From Arctopsyche grandis (Eukaryota > Arthropoda > Insecta > Trichoptera > Hydropsychidae), in assembly GCF_051622035.1 (NCBI RefSeq), contig NC_135362.1, forward strand, positions 22,715,001-22,779,000: a stretch of 64,000 nucleotides of DNA. Direction: 5' to 3'. Of the stretch, positions 50,001-62,709 are shown piece by piece (position 1 is the first letter of the stretch; each line of letters starts with the position of its first letter). Made by a program: the position numbers and the translations under genes. The notes under the pieces are model-generated. The model saw only the letters and a list, made by a program, of their open reading frames with translations, was not told the origin of the DNA and did not search any database.

Positions 50001-50390
50001 ATTACAAAAGTGACCTAAAATGATTGAATCATAAAAAGGTACATGTTTTCATGAGATAGATAAGTTTTTATACGTATGAATTAGCCTTGAGTTTAGTAGT
50101 CGTATTCATATGTAGACATTTGTCATAATCCTATTTGAGTTACATAGACCTAATTTTGATAGAAACACGTTCTAATTTTATAACACGATACGTTAAATGT
50201 TAATTCTGAATGTACCGCACGTTTGACAATAATGTACTGCAATAGATAAAAGTTAATAGAAGTAGTAGTGTTTAAAAATTTGGGACAAGTTAGAAACGTG
50301 GGGTTGGGTGTTGGGAGACAAATAAAATTGAAATGAATTTAATTTGCGAATTAATGCTTTTTTTTAAATGAAAATTCTCGAAAGAAAGTT
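44070..50390. other. long non-coding stretch
   Basis: No gene is supported. A more balanced block at 44350-44640 carries a 70-codon minus-strand frame of unknown meaning. The rest is AT-rich with scattered palindromic microsatellites (for example 47600-47640). It could be the intron of, or the region upstream of, a plus-strand gene. Confidence 0.4.
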
Positions 50391-50400
50391 GTCGATCAAC

Positions 50401-50601
50401 TCATTGATGACGTATAAATGCGAAACTTGGCAATTGAATGCCAAAATGTTGCACAAAGTCCAATGCACTCAATACTTTATTTGCTTGATTTAACGGGTGA
50501 GAGGTGTGATTGGAATATTTGACATATCGGAGATAGTGAAGAGATTCAAGTGGCAATGTGGTTAGAATAATAGACAAGAAAATTACTCGAATGGTACCCA
50601 T
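50401..50601 (-). CDS. candidate small secreted peptide, 66 aa, unknown family
   Basis: A minus-strand frame runs from ATG at 50601 to TGA at 50403-50401. Residues 1-20 look like a signal peptide (MGTIRVIFLSIILTTLPLES). The mature part has no cysteines and is rich in His, Tyr, Ser and Phe (HYLRYVKYSNHTSHPLNQAN, ending FAFIRHQ). An acceptor-like AATAAATTTAG directly precedes G-ATG, so an upstream untranslated exon is possible. No dibasic cleavage or amidation site is obvious. A chance ORF is not excluded. Confidence 0.4.
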   Translation of the reverse strand: MGTIRVIFLSIILTTLPLESLHYLRYVKYSNHTSHPLNQANKVLSALDFVQHFGIQLPSFAFIRHQ

Positions 50602-50609
50602 CCTAAATT

Positions 50610-51900
50610 TATTACAGATATATTACATTTGAATTGTAGATAATTCATTAAAAATGAAAAATTTTCTATTAGTTTTCATATGTACTGTATTGTACTGAAT
50701 ATGCATGAGTTCATTATACATATATGCATTTCTGCAATTATCTACGGCAAAAATGACAGTTCAAATGTCATAATAATTACCATCGTAAACAAAGCATTCT
50801 CGAGTGAAAATTATTCACATTCACTTTCATACGAACATTTTTATTGAACAAATGGACAGAAGCAAGAAAATATGAATTCTCATGAAATTAAATATGGACA
50901 TTTTTTAAATTCGTTCTATAGTATCTTTTTTTTTATTTTATGTACATACATTATAAATATATCTCAACATTCAATATAATGTAAATATATTTTTCAAATC
51001 ATATTTTATTGAAAATATAATACTTTTTTAGAAACACTTTCAGCAAACTTTCCGTTCTGAGTCACGTATTTTCAGTCTTCAAACTGCAATCTAGTCGGTC
51101 ATAGTTCCACTTTGATCATAGTTTCGTAACATGAGTCAACATCCAAGGCAAACGGGCGCTATCTACATTTTAAAACTGTCAGAGTTTAATGTCCAGGCTG
51201 TTTTTTTTTTTAAATTTAATAATTAGAGTTGAATATAATACACCGATTTTCCCGTTTCCTTTAGAAAGGTGGTTGTCACAATTTTTAAATCATCAACCAA
51301 CATATCTGTTATATATGTCACATTATTGGCTTTAACAATTACTGTAACACGTGAGAAGTTGGCTTTTTACATGACATAATAATAGAGAAAAAGATAATTA
51401 TGCTTTGGCACGTACTTAGTATGTATGTTACGCAGATGTATGTATGCACGCATAAAACAAAGAATTCTCAAACGCAATATTGCGAGATGTATGTATTATT
51501 GAAGAGTCAATTATATTAATTATAAAATAAATAGTGCACACGATTATATTAATTAAAAAAATACGAACCATTGTGTAATATAAATGGTAGTAATTTTAGA
51601 ATAAATTTCCGGGTCAAATTAAGCAATGATAATATATATGGATTGTGGTGTTTTATTGACGAAAAGCACGTTATGTTAATAATGTATTGTAGGAGGTTTT
51701 TGTATACATATATAATACACACAATACATTGACGTGTCGCAATAAGCGTTTAAATATTTCAATAGTTGTGGGAAGATTAAAGTCAATTTTCTAGTATTTA
51801 TGCTACTAAAAAAGTAAACTTAAATTTATCTTACATCAGACGACGATAGTTCGTAAAATGTAAAAAAATATGGATGATCGTAAAAAATGATAATTTTTCA
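50610..51900. other. non-coding stretch
   Basis: AT-rich; no gene or intact mobile element seen. Confidence 0.4.
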
Positions 51901-51907
51901 TTCACAG

Positions 51908-51950
51908 TGAGGTGAAGGACGGTCAAACTTCATCGTGAATAAGAATAAAG
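51908..51950 (+). other. candidate untranslated internal exon
   Basis: TTTTTCATTCACAG (acceptor, ending 51907) and AAAG|GTAAGTAAGC (donor at 51951) bracket 43 nt. All three frames are stopped, so it would be a 5' UTR exon. Both splice sites are strong. It implies a plus-strand transcript crossing this region. Confidence 0.4.
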
Positions 51951-52724
51951 GTAAGTAAGCATCTATTGTAAGTAAGAAAGTAATAGGTTGTAAATTAAGG
52001 AGTTACTATATTGTTCGTTTAAGAATGGAAAACATGATTTTGCATGTCACGACTTTGCCTTTCTTCTTTTGTGTCTTGAGTAAGGAATGGTCTTTTCGTT
52101 TCCTCTCGACCATGTCTCACTTTTTTGCGTTAGAAAGTCTTTCTGTTTTTGACATGTTGATTGTTTCGTTCTTTGTCGTGCAGACAAGCTATTATTATAT
52201 TTACGAAATCGATAGAAATTAATGAAATATTAATTAGTTCAAAGTATAATCTCCGGTAATACGGTAAAATGTATAGGTATAATCTCCGATATAAAACTAA
52301 TATCAAATTGATTCATCTTATTTTAATTGAATTTTCTATGTATCTACATATCTATATGCATCTACGTTCAATTTTAAAGGCCATTACGTTGGATTTTTTA
52401 AAGGCGGGATACATATATACATACATACGTACATACATATACATATATTTGCATCGTTGTTGTGCAAATCAAGTCGAGAACGAGATCAACTTTCTCTCCT
52501 CTTACTTTTTTGACCTGGAACAAGGCTTTTCAGTATTACAAGGATTTCATATATAACCTTCTGTTAACTTTAAGGATGTTATATAAAATGTTATGATTGT
52601 TTGAATAAAACTTAATGAATACGAAAAAGTAATTTAAAATAAAATTCGAATTGGGTTTCGTTTTGGAAATCTTTTTATTATGTGCTAAATTTTCTTTTAT
52701 TCAGGTTTATTTTCGTCTCATACC

Positions 52725-52774
52725 CGTCTACCCATTAATAGTTTCGTTTCGTCTACCCATTAATAGTTTCATTT
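52725..52774. repeat. 25-bp tandem duplication
   Basis: CGTCTACCCATTAATAGTTT plus CGTTT or CATTT occurs twice in tandem with one mismatch. Confidence 0.8.
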
Positions 52775-52999
52775 ACTCTTTTCTTTTCGAATTTCCTCGC
52801 CCGTCCTGTCGCCACTCTGTATCGGTCCCCATTATCCGATTACGACATTTTTCCTTTTTTATTTTGACACTGAAACGCATTTTTACCAACGAATTTTATA
52901 TTCAACGCATGCAAAAAAGTGTACATCAACGTCTTTTTCATTCTAATGAGCCTGACATTATTATTAGGCACGGCGTCTATAAAAATGGGTCAACGTAAC

Positions 53000-54950
53000 A
53001 TTAATAACTCTCCACAGTATTTGCTATTGATTGCCAAGTTATATATCGATTTTATATAAGTTTATTATTTATTGTTGCGGTTCCGCTTTCAATTTCACCG
53101 GTGAATGTCACGGGCGCGGTTCGTTCGATTTCGTACGCAGAAAAATCTAATGTGCGTCTATTACGCCAAGTATGTACAGGGGATACCAGAAATTGACATA
53201 TTTATCTTACGTGACTCTCAATAGACTGACTAAAGGTAAATTTTCACTAGAAATGTGGCGTCGGTTACACAACGTTACCTCAAACTGAAAATTAACTTGT
53301 GGATATAAAAAACGAGTAAAAAGAAATTGCTCATCAAGACTGGAGTGATTAACGATATGAAAGATAACGAGATTTATAATAAAATATACACAGGTGTACC
53401 TATTTATCTTTTTTGATTCTAGATGGGTATTAGTTTATTTACATTAGTAAATACAATATAATTCCAGTTTTGTATTATAACACATGCTTAATCAAAACAC
53501 TATATATTTTGTACTATATATACTATACTGTACGCTTTTAATTATAATTTAATTAAATAAATTATTAAATTAATGGCTCTTCAATATTATAACTATTTAC
53601 ATATTGATGAACCTTTTGAAATAGTTGACATATTTTTATTACAATTATAAACAATTTTCGATTTTATGTCATTATTAGAACTTTTCAAAGCACTACAGTC
53701 TATTTGGTGAAAATTGATAGATTTTTAATTTATTGTAGAATGTTCACTAATAGAAAATGTGTATTTTAACCTTTTATTTGTGGGGATAAAAAGTCTTACG
53801 TGCTACTTTTGCATGTATATTATACAATTTATTTTTTTCAAAATTGAAATGATAAAAACACCAACCATACCAAACCCTTCATATAATAATTAAATGCTAA
53901 AAGATTGATATAGATTTAATGCAACTTTTGATTTGCCAGTGATATTAATCAGTAGATTATCATAAAATAAACACTAAATGCAAACTTATAGTGGCATAGA
54001 TAAAATCAACAAACTCCAAAAACAACAACAACAAAATTTGTACTGCATTTTCTACAATGAATAGACTTGTCAGTGTTTTAAGCAATGTCTTTCACATAAT
54101 AAATAAATATAAACACATTTTACCAGTAAAACACATTTTATCGAAATTAATAAATAACATTGCACCACATATGTACATATATGTATATGTACATATGGAC
54201 TTAGAACAATAATAAACGGTCAGCTATTACTTTTAGCAAACAGCTATGCATGTGGTTAATACTCGTAATATATTATATGTACATATTTAAAATTCGTTAT
54301 ATTAGGCAATTAAATACTGCAGGCAAAATATAATAGAAATATGAATAATCAATCTGCTAAAACTGAATGAAAGTCAATATTTATTTTTAATAAATTCAAC
54401 GTAATTTTTTTTAGGTTTGGTTAAATAATCAAAAATTATATATGTATGCATTAAGTCACGTATAATTTAGCATTCGTAGGTTTCACTGATTGTAAAACGA
54501 TTTTCGTCAACGACTATTTGCATTCCAACCGTTGTCAAATACTAAAATAGTTTCCAAAAGTGTTTACCAATTAGCGTCAACGCTGACGCCTGGTTAAGCT
54601 TTCTTTATTAAATTGATTGTACAATCAATATAAATACCTTTTCCTAACATTTTTATGACTCATTGAACTTTAGCTATTCAATATTAATCACCTTAATAAT
54701 GTGCATTACACGAGTACTCGTTTTACATCGCAACGTTCCATAATGGAAATGCAATATTAATGCTGTTCCGTAATATGACAAGACTGTGGCGTTTTGGGAC
54801 AACAAACTATGAAATGTGTTTCAAAAAAATTGTGCGTTGTGAAAAATTATACGGACATTAATATGCAAACATGCAGAAGCTACTTTACCACAATTACACG
54901 GTGATCATTCATCAACTTTAATGTCGGCCGGCTTTGTTTCTAGATGACAA
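53000..54950. other. non-coding stretch
   Basis: AT-rich with a palindromic TACATATG microsatellite (54165-54200). No gene is recognised. Confidence 0.4.
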
Positions 54951-54958
54951 CTAATGTT

Positions 54959-55183
54959 TTATGTAACAGTTGCGTCCGAGTGTGGCATAACTTCGTCGAT
55001 GAGTTCAACGGTGGTTAAAATATCGTTATTTTCCTTTATTGTCATTTCGGAAAGACATGCATTTCTAAATCCGTCATTTAGATCATCAATCTTCAGTTTT
55101 TGAAGAAGCTCACTCTGATGAAAGTGGCACGTTGGTGTTTTCACGTACATACCTAGTACATGCATATACAATGGACACGTGTT
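54959..55183 (-). CDS. candidate terminal coding exon, unknown protein
   Basis: After an acceptor-like AATCAATTTCAG (AG at 55185-55184) an open minus-strand frame of 74 codons runs to TAA at 54961-54959. It includes VKTPTCHFHQSELLQKLKID, then FRNACLSEMTIKENNDI and an end with TVELIDEVMPHS. Codon use and the mixed charged/hydrophobic pattern look coding. No family is recognised and no partner exon was found. A plus-strand frame (55171-55314) overlaps its start and is also protein-like, so the coding strand is not certain. Confidence 0.33.
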   Translation of the reverse strand, partial: NTCPLYMHVLGMYVKTPTCHFHQSELLQKLKIDDLNDGFRNACLSEMTIKENNDILTTVELIDEVMPHSDATVT

Positions 55184-56006
55184 CTGAAATTGATTTCGAC
55201 ACTAAAATTTTACCTCACTATTCAAATCCTCACACCCGAACAAAGCGCTGTGTGTTTAAAGTGTATATGACAAAGGCAAAGTTCGTAGACGTTACACAAA
55301 ACGGTCTGCAATAATCTTTTTTCGGTTTTTAGTAATGTAGTCATCGTTTATATAGTCATTAAGAGAGATCATCGCATCGCAACTTTCGTTAACAAATTTA
55401 ACGATCGGTCATTTGTCGCCAAATGTGTCAGTGTCGCATTTAAGCTGTTAGATTGCTCAAAATTATTCAAATCATTAAACAGATGCAATGTTTGAAATAA
55501 TCGTCAAAAATGTAATAATGTTTTTTTTTGGGTTTTGCTTATACTTGCTCATCGATGTCCCCACTATTGTAAAAAAAATGATTTATGTTGAAAATTTCAA
55601 GTATTATATTTACAACAATTAGTAATGAATGTTTAAATTACAATAGGTAAAACTAATACGTACTCAAAAATGTTTGCTGTTTTTGTGCAAGTAGATATAT
55701 TTGTTGACATTTCCCACGCATGAAAACGTCTTTAAAAAAAGGCATATCTATAGACTTTTGGGAATGTATAAATTAGCATGTGCGGCCAGTTTATACGTTG
55801 AATTGATATAAAACTAAATGATATTTGTTGAAACAAAGTGTCGCGTGTGTTATATAGTATTTACATATAATCTGTTATTTAAATTCAAGATGGTTGGTAT
55901 TTGATACAGGTTTTTCAATTCAAGGTGAACCTTCACGGGTTATTTTATGTTTTAAAGAAATTTTTGAATAATTAAACTGTCGGATATATTCATCGGAAGA
56001 GCGGTC

Positions 56007-56171
56007 AGTGTTAACCGGTAGAGAAGTCAACGACGCGTGGCTCTTCCTGGCAGGTTCCAGTGCAGTGCCTGGCACCGCGACTTCGACTTCTCGTTGATCG
56101 GCAATAACGGTTGTCAATCACTGCTGATACTTTATTAACAACAACAACAACGACACCTTAGAGCCTCAGAG
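56007..56171 (+). other. candidate untranslated first exon
   Basis: An initiator TCAGTG (A at 56007), with GATATATT about 24 nt upstream, starts a GC- and CpG-richer block. It contains ACAACAACAACAACGAC and ends at a donor CTCAGAG|GTGAAT (56172). No AUG-initiated frame of note is present. It could be an alternative first exon of the same plus-strand gene as 58.4-58.7 kb. Confidence 0.33.
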
Positions 56172-56179
56172 GTGAATTA

Positions 56180-58410
56180 GTATTTGTCGCGTTCGTGTGA
56201 TCGCGTTTAGCACGTAGCCCTCCGGAAAAGCGGTCTCGTGCAAATATGTATGTGAGCTTTTCCGGACTATATGAGTTCCTATGCTAGTACTAATTGATAT
56301 AGTTTCCGATTCAATGGTTTTTTTATTAGATAGAATTGCAAGTAATTTGAGTTCATGTAATAAATATGTGAGGCTTGGTTCTAGTTTTCGATTTAAATAA
56401 ATAGCCAGTTATATTTGAAAGTGGCGGAAGTTAAATTTTCAGTTCTAAAAACACTATGTGTGTCTAAATTTACAAATTGTTCTTACTTACATATTTTAAT
56501 TCGATTTGTTTTCAGATTCTCGGAAAAGTAGAATAAACGCACTACAGGCCACCAGTAATTTTAAATATTGTTAAACTTTCAGAAAACAGCTCAAATCCTG
56601 GCTACGGAATAATATAACGACATGCTAAATGAATACATATTGCATTCCTTTTTTTGTGTTGCTAATTTTCTTTAAAGAATTCCTGTAATGTCAAACTGTT
56701 TTTTTTTTATTGCCTGTTGTTGCTTAACTATCCTGTGGTAACGATTAAATCTTCATTTGAAAATAATTTTGCTATAAAAATTAAATTTAAATACACCTCT
56801 ATCTGATAATAAGCATGTTATCAAGATGTCTACTTTATCTTTACCAATTTTGCATTTGAAATAATTGGCTTTTAAATACATACATTTTTAATAATAATAA
56901 GCCATTCTACAATTCTTTAGATGTGTGTCTGTCAATCGGTGGGAAAATCATATTATATTAAATAGTTTTCTCTTTATTTATCTCCAAGTCGATACACGCT
57001 AATGTGTATCGACGAGCCGGTTTGTCGAGTGTTTAAATTAGAATTAGAGTTTACATATATTACTTACATTGAAACATGTGTATCGATAAATTTTCACCCA
57101 TTATTTAAATTACACCATTATTCGGAGCATCCAAATAAAAACACTAGAGAGTATAAAAATATAAATATTGCAATTTTAGACTGTTGTAATTATATTTGAA
57201 AGTCTGATATGGCTATTTTGATGTGACCTCGCTTTTATTATTTTCTTCAAACTATGTTATTTGTCAACGACGTAAGGTTTTATTGTTGGGGGAAGTTTTT
57301 TTACGATCAGTTTCCATGTCTAATTTAATATTGTCGTAATGTAGGTAAACTGTTGCAGACTGAAAAATATCGAAGAACCTTGAACAGCTCTGAATTATAA
57401 TTGTCGCTATCCGCCATGTTACACGTCATAGTAGAAATCAAATGTTACACAAATGAAAATGAAAAAAATCGCGTTTTACAATCTTTCACGATGATAATTA
57501 TTTATGGTTAATTTGTCTATTGTTTTTATTTTCATTAAAACTTCCTGAAAATAGTCGAGATAAAAAAAATGCATTTTACATGCACTTTCGTGCCTCCCGT
57601 GTTCCACTGCATTATATCTAAGCTTGCACAACGTTCACTATATTATACAATCCATTATATAATAAGAGGATATAAATGCATGTTTGATATTTGAGAAGAT
57701 TTATGAAATGCAACTATTCTTACAAACTAAGTCAAAGTTGTATGTGCTTTGCTTTTAATTTCAGTTCCGATATTGTTTATTTTTTTACATACCTCCTTTA
57801 CAGTTCACATGGTTTTCGTTTAAGTCGTCATTATGTATCTGTCTTATCTCTCATCCGATCGTTTTCATACTTTGCCATATTGCTCATTTTGGTCATCAAT
57901 ATACGTTAATGTATTGCAATTACGTTGGAGATAAAATATCGTATACAACGCGTATATACAATCGATGTTTTTGGATTCGGTGACGTTTATTATAATATGA
58001 GGTGTCTTTTTAATATATTCATTAAAAAGCTTATAAATATTTAGTAAAAGACTAAAGTAAATTCGTATGTAACTGATGTTTATATAGGTTCAAAAGCCAT
58101 ATGTAGAAGAGAAAGAAATAAATATGTACATATTTATGTAATTTTGTTGTTTAGTTGATGTCACATTCTTTATTGTACGATTAAATTATAGTATTTTACA
58201 AAGCAATCTAATTTGAATGGAGTGATAACAGCAATCGAATAATTGAGGTGTTAGTGGAAAGAGGGAGGGAGTGGTAAAAGGAGAGGGCTATTTTTCGTAG
58301 GAAGGCTTTCAGTGGTGGGGGGTAAAACCTCCTTAGACAGACGTCTGTTAAACAGTCTCATTCACCGTCCTCCATCCGAGAGGGAAGCACGCGTCGGCCA
58401 TAAGACTAAA
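56180..58410. other. non-coding stretch
   Basis: AT-rich; contains an inverted pair of GGAAAAGC/GCTTTTCC (56223 and 56259). No gene is seen. Confidence 0.4.
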
Positions 58411-58419
58411 ACCAACGAC

Positions 58420-58658
58420 TATATAAGTAAGTCGTCTTTTCAAAAAAAAAAAGAAAAGAACAAAAAACAAAACAACAACAAAAAAAAACAACAACCGGCA
58501 TTTAAAACAAACCATCAAACAAAACAAAACAAATTTCCGCGCGAATTTTCAGTCTGTGTGATTTTCGAATAGACAGTGATATCGGAAAGCGTACAAAAGT
58601 GTGTGTTTCCAATTCTTTGAAAAGTGACATTCTTTCAAATTCTGTTTCAAACATTTCG
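58420..58658 (+). promoter_or_regulatory. promoter plus candidate untranslated first exon
   Basis: TATATAAG (58420-58427) is followed by a long A/AAC-rich tract and a consensus initiator TTTTCAGTCTGTG (A at 58551). The block ends in a near-perfect donor CATTTCG|GTAAGTGAG (58659). Upstream GC content is raised. The start site may be near 58450 (TATA-driven) or 58551 (initiator-driven). No coding start is evident, so the coding exons would lie beyond 64 kb or within later unrecognised exons. Confidence 0.5.
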
Positions 58659-58679
58659 GTAAGTGAGTTTTTTTTTTAA

Positions 58680-61600
58680 TAAATCAATAAAAATGTCCGA
58701 TTGAAAGTTGTACGTCGACATCTCGATGGACCGTGGCAACGTTTAACACTTTTACTTTCAATACGCCAATACTAGCTGGCCTCAAACGGATCATTCGCAA
58801 CATTTCTTCTCATATTTACATAATGACAATACCTATGTGATAGAAAGTTAATTTACATAGAATCATACTTAACATTATATAACATTATTTCAATCATTCA
58901 AACGCGTCAACAGCTAACCAAACACTGAAAATATTAACACTTTTTAAGACTATTCAAGGTCATTCTATTACTTGAATTTAACAAGTCGAGAAAAAATTGA
59001 TTAGTAACATTTTTCGTAATGCTTTTTTATGTGCTGGAAAATTCCAATTAAAATATTGTAAATCATATAAAATGGCGGTGTTTCGCGGTCTTGCATAAGT
59101 TAAAGTCAGACACTTTCTTCTCGCTCATGTTACGGTCACTCTGTGCTTTTTATAACATTATTATTTATCACCGAGTCACTCGATTTTGTCGATTTGTTAA
59201 CTTTTCATTCAGTCTGATGCAGTTGTGCAAACACGGTCGAGTTTCAAAACTGAAAACGTTGCCAAATTCGCGCGCAGTTTCGGCTTTTCATCGGAATTTT
59301 ATCACGCCAAATACGTTGTGAAACTAAAGCTGGATATACACTTTATGCACATTCGTATAAACATATGTATGTACAATATGATACTAACAGATGTGATCCG
59401 GTATAGTTTGCAACCGGTTCACGTGCGCGCTTTCGTGAGTTGACCCACGCACGCATTGCGTTAACGAGTCACCGATTATGATTGCCAATATAGGCTGGTA
59501 TAACTATTCGTGTCTTGGTGTTACTGTACTGACCGACCTCCTCAAGTTTTTCTACTCAATTACGTGAGTGTGTATACATATATGTGTGTTTATAAATTCG
59601 ATTTCGTAAATGTAACCTGTTCTAGTTAACTACATCGATCGTTGTAAACGACCGGTAAGTCAGCATTAAAACAATCATTTTCCCACTGTTGAGTAAACGC
59701 ACGAACCTATAATCTAATCAATTTTCAATTCATGTAATCAAATGATGTATTTCATATTGTAGTTTTGTGCTTTCGAAGTTGATTCAATTATAATTGGATG
59801 TTTGATTTATAATTTTAATAAAAGTGCATGGAAAAATTTACATGTTTATAACCTGCAATGTTTATGCTTATTTGGAATAACATATATTGATAATTATGGA
59901 TGCTTTTGTGTCATCTTTTGACATGCATGATGTGAAAATGTTACTCAAACATCAAAAACCATTTCCAGATACCTCGAAATTAAATTAATATTATGTTACA
60001 TTTAGGATCGCAAATACAGACTTATGTAAGGAGTATTATGTATATTTAAATACATTTTTATACACATTGATATTATAGGCTTCAACAATGTTTCACTATG
60101 GCTGAGCATATACAAAGTATAATTACAATATATATACATATGTACATACACTTAAACTGTATAATTTAACAAATATGCACATATATTAGTATAGTAGGAT
60201 TTGCGTACCTATTTAAGCCTCTAGTATTAAATTAATGAAGAACACCTGTCAAATAAATACATATGTTTTGACATTTAGAAGATTAACTTTGATTTGTTTA
60301 CATGCTCAAATCAATCATTTTGAATCTTTTAGTATTAATATGATTTTTGAAAGCCGGTACGTTTTGAACTTGAAAGCTTTGTTGACGTTTCAAGTCCGAT
60401 TGTAATCATTTGGATCCATTTTGCTTAAACAAAAGTTTCACATTTAACGCTCCAGTGTGCCCAAAACATTGTTCTATAGAAAAGTATTAAATTTCCCGCG
60501 TACAATAAGCTTATTTTCACGGTTGTCGAAGAAGTGTCGTAGCGAAACAACAAAATATAGTAGAAGTAATGTCACGTCGCTTAACCGCTAATTTTCCACG
60601 GCAACGATGATATTATAGAATTGCGGTTGAGCAATGTCCACACGTTGCTATGTAATTTGCGATGAAAATTCACATACCTGTAATAGAGGATCATGACATT
60701 GTAATCGTGCGAACAAATGTCAATATCATCACCGGTAACCCTATTATTTCAGCGGATAATTTTATCATCAATATGGTGCGGACTAGTTTGAAATGCATAT
60801 GCATAGCTGGTAGTCGTTTATTAGTCATCTTTTTTATGTCGAATTGTATATGAAATGTCAACAGTATCACTTCCTCGTTCTTTAAAAGTTTTATGCAGAA
60901 GGTCACCGGACATGCTCGCGTTTCGAGAGCCCAATTATTTGCTTAGCTTTTGCACTGGTGTTGAAATATTTGCATTTTCAAATTTTCCACGCATCGTTTA
61001 GCGAATCGCCTTTCGATTTTCAAACTCAGTTTCGACACAGCGTGTGTGTATCCATTTAAGCTCAATTCTAAATTGCATTATTGTTTTTACTATTGTATTA
61101 AATGTATATTGAACTGAAATTAAGTGTGGAAATTGATTGCAAATTAGTTTACATGCATTGTTATTTTTTAAGACATTTTATTTGTCAATATTTGGGAACT
61201 AGATTTATGAAATAAATTTAGCAAGAAGATGTTCATTGGTCAAGATCATTCAGATCTACATGAATATGTACATTGTAGGTATGTTCTTCAATTTTTAAAT
61301 ACATTTTTTTTACATTAACTGAAACCAAATAAATACCTTTTTTAATGATCGAGTTTTTTTTTTAATTTGATTTGGTTGATTTTTAATTGGACTTTTTTCG
61401 AGTTAGATATAATCTTTATTATTATACTTGATTTTAATAATTGAGATTTTAATATAAAGTACAAACTTACAGGAAGTAAATAAATTTAATTGACTCAATT
61501 AGAATCAAATTAAATGTAATAAAAACTCGAATATTCGGATCTTAACACTTGCGCAATTTTCCGAAGTATGTCAGTTTTTTTGTATTTATTTTGTATTAAA

Positions 61601-62290
61601 AAACACCGCATTTTTTTTAAATAGAAAATGTTTTCGGAATTAAATGAAGTTGAAAAAAATATACATACCAAATTTTACGGTTTGTCTCAAAAGTTCACTT
61701 TCATGAAGAGAAAAGGGGCGACGATAAAGACGTCACTTCTTCGTTGGTTGCAATTTCGTCATAGCTACGAGTACATAGCTATAGTCGAGAAACGAAAGTG
61801 AAACAGCCAAATCAATACCCGAAGATTATTATCGAAAAGAGGGAAAGAGAGAGAGTCAACATGTGAGCCATGAATGTATTACGAAATCCTTCATCGCGTC
61901 ACTTTACATAACTGCAAATCGTTTGCATAAAATACTTTTTCATTTTCTTTTTTTACGCATATTTTGACATTAGTGTATCTATCTAATTTGGAAATTTTCA
62001 CAATCACGGGTGCTTCTTCTGGCTGATTCTGCGTGCGTTTTTCCGAACTTCCGTTCCGGACGTTGCGTCACACTGAGACGCAATCTGCATCGATTATTGC
62101 GAACTTTCGCTGGCCATTTGTGAACCTGACTGCCGCTTTCATTTGTCATTTCTATTTTGAAACTTTGAGTAACTGTTAGGTGGTCAGCAAGGTTAAAATT
62201 CGACAAAAGTATCTTTTTTTGGGTCACGACATACGTGTTCGCCTCTAAAATGAATACTAAACACCCAATTTGACATAACGTTATTTCATT
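58680..62290. other. non-coding stretch, probably intron or 5' flank of a plus-strand gene
   Basis: No ORF with convincing bias. Contains a donor-like ACCG|GTAAGTCAG at 59655, a GA-rich run at 61838-61858, and more balanced sequence at 59090-59460 and 61990-62180. No mobile element is recognised. Confidence 0.35.
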
Positions 62291-62299
62291 GCTCTATTC

Positions 62300-62413
62300 C
62301 AGCGTTCTCAAACTTGGGCTTCGCGGTACTTTTGGGTTCCGTAAAAGGCTTAAAATAATTTTCGGTTTCAAATACAAAAAATTAAAGCTCTAAGGAAGGG
62401 TTGAATACCGCTG
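62300..62413. mobile_element. small hAT-like MITE remnant
   Basis: The left end CAGCGTTCTCAAACTTGGG and the reverse complement of the right end CAGCGGTATTCAACCCTT are imperfect inverted repeats of the CAGNG...CAAACT type common in hAT elements. The 114-bp body has no ORF. No clear 8-bp duplication remains, so this is a decayed copy at best. Confidence 0.4.
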
Positions 62414-62467
62414 CTTACTATTTTTTACATTCATATCTACTTTAAAATTAAAAGTAAAGCCACATTA

Positions 62468-62705
62468 GATTGTATGCGTGGACTAGTGGTTAGCGCATAT
62501 GAATTATTTCGAACATAGTGGTCATGGGTTCGAGTCCCACTAGTTGCTGCTTGTCTCGGTTAACATTGGTTTGGGACTCCAGGTCGATCGTTTCCTATCA
62601 GAGTTTGCTAATTTATCTGATTTTCATTGAAACGGCTCCAACAAATTGGCAATCTTTATCCATTTCTCGCAATTATCGAGATTTAAGCATCTCGAATTTT
62701 GAAAT
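62468..62705 (+). mobile_element. tRNA-derived SINE, relative of the copy at 42939
   Basis: The A box TGGACTAGTGG (62479-62489) and B box GGTTCGAGTCC (62527-62537) are 48 nt apart. The body (GACTCCAGGTCGATCGTTTC, TTTATCTGATTTTCATT, CAAATTGGCAA) clearly matches that of 42939-43380, but the tRNA head differs. The 3' part with the (AAATA)n tail is missing or decayed. Confidence 0.75.
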
Positions 62706-62709
62706 TTGA

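Noticed and set aside
52651-52998. 115-residue plus-strand ORF
   Set aside because: It is pyrimidine-driven (Phe/Leu/Ile/Ser-rich), spans a recent 25-bp tandem duplication, and has no splice or promoter context.
62468-62545. Functional tRNA gene
   Set aside because: Good Pol III boxes, but the sequence continues into the same SINE body as the copy at 42939.
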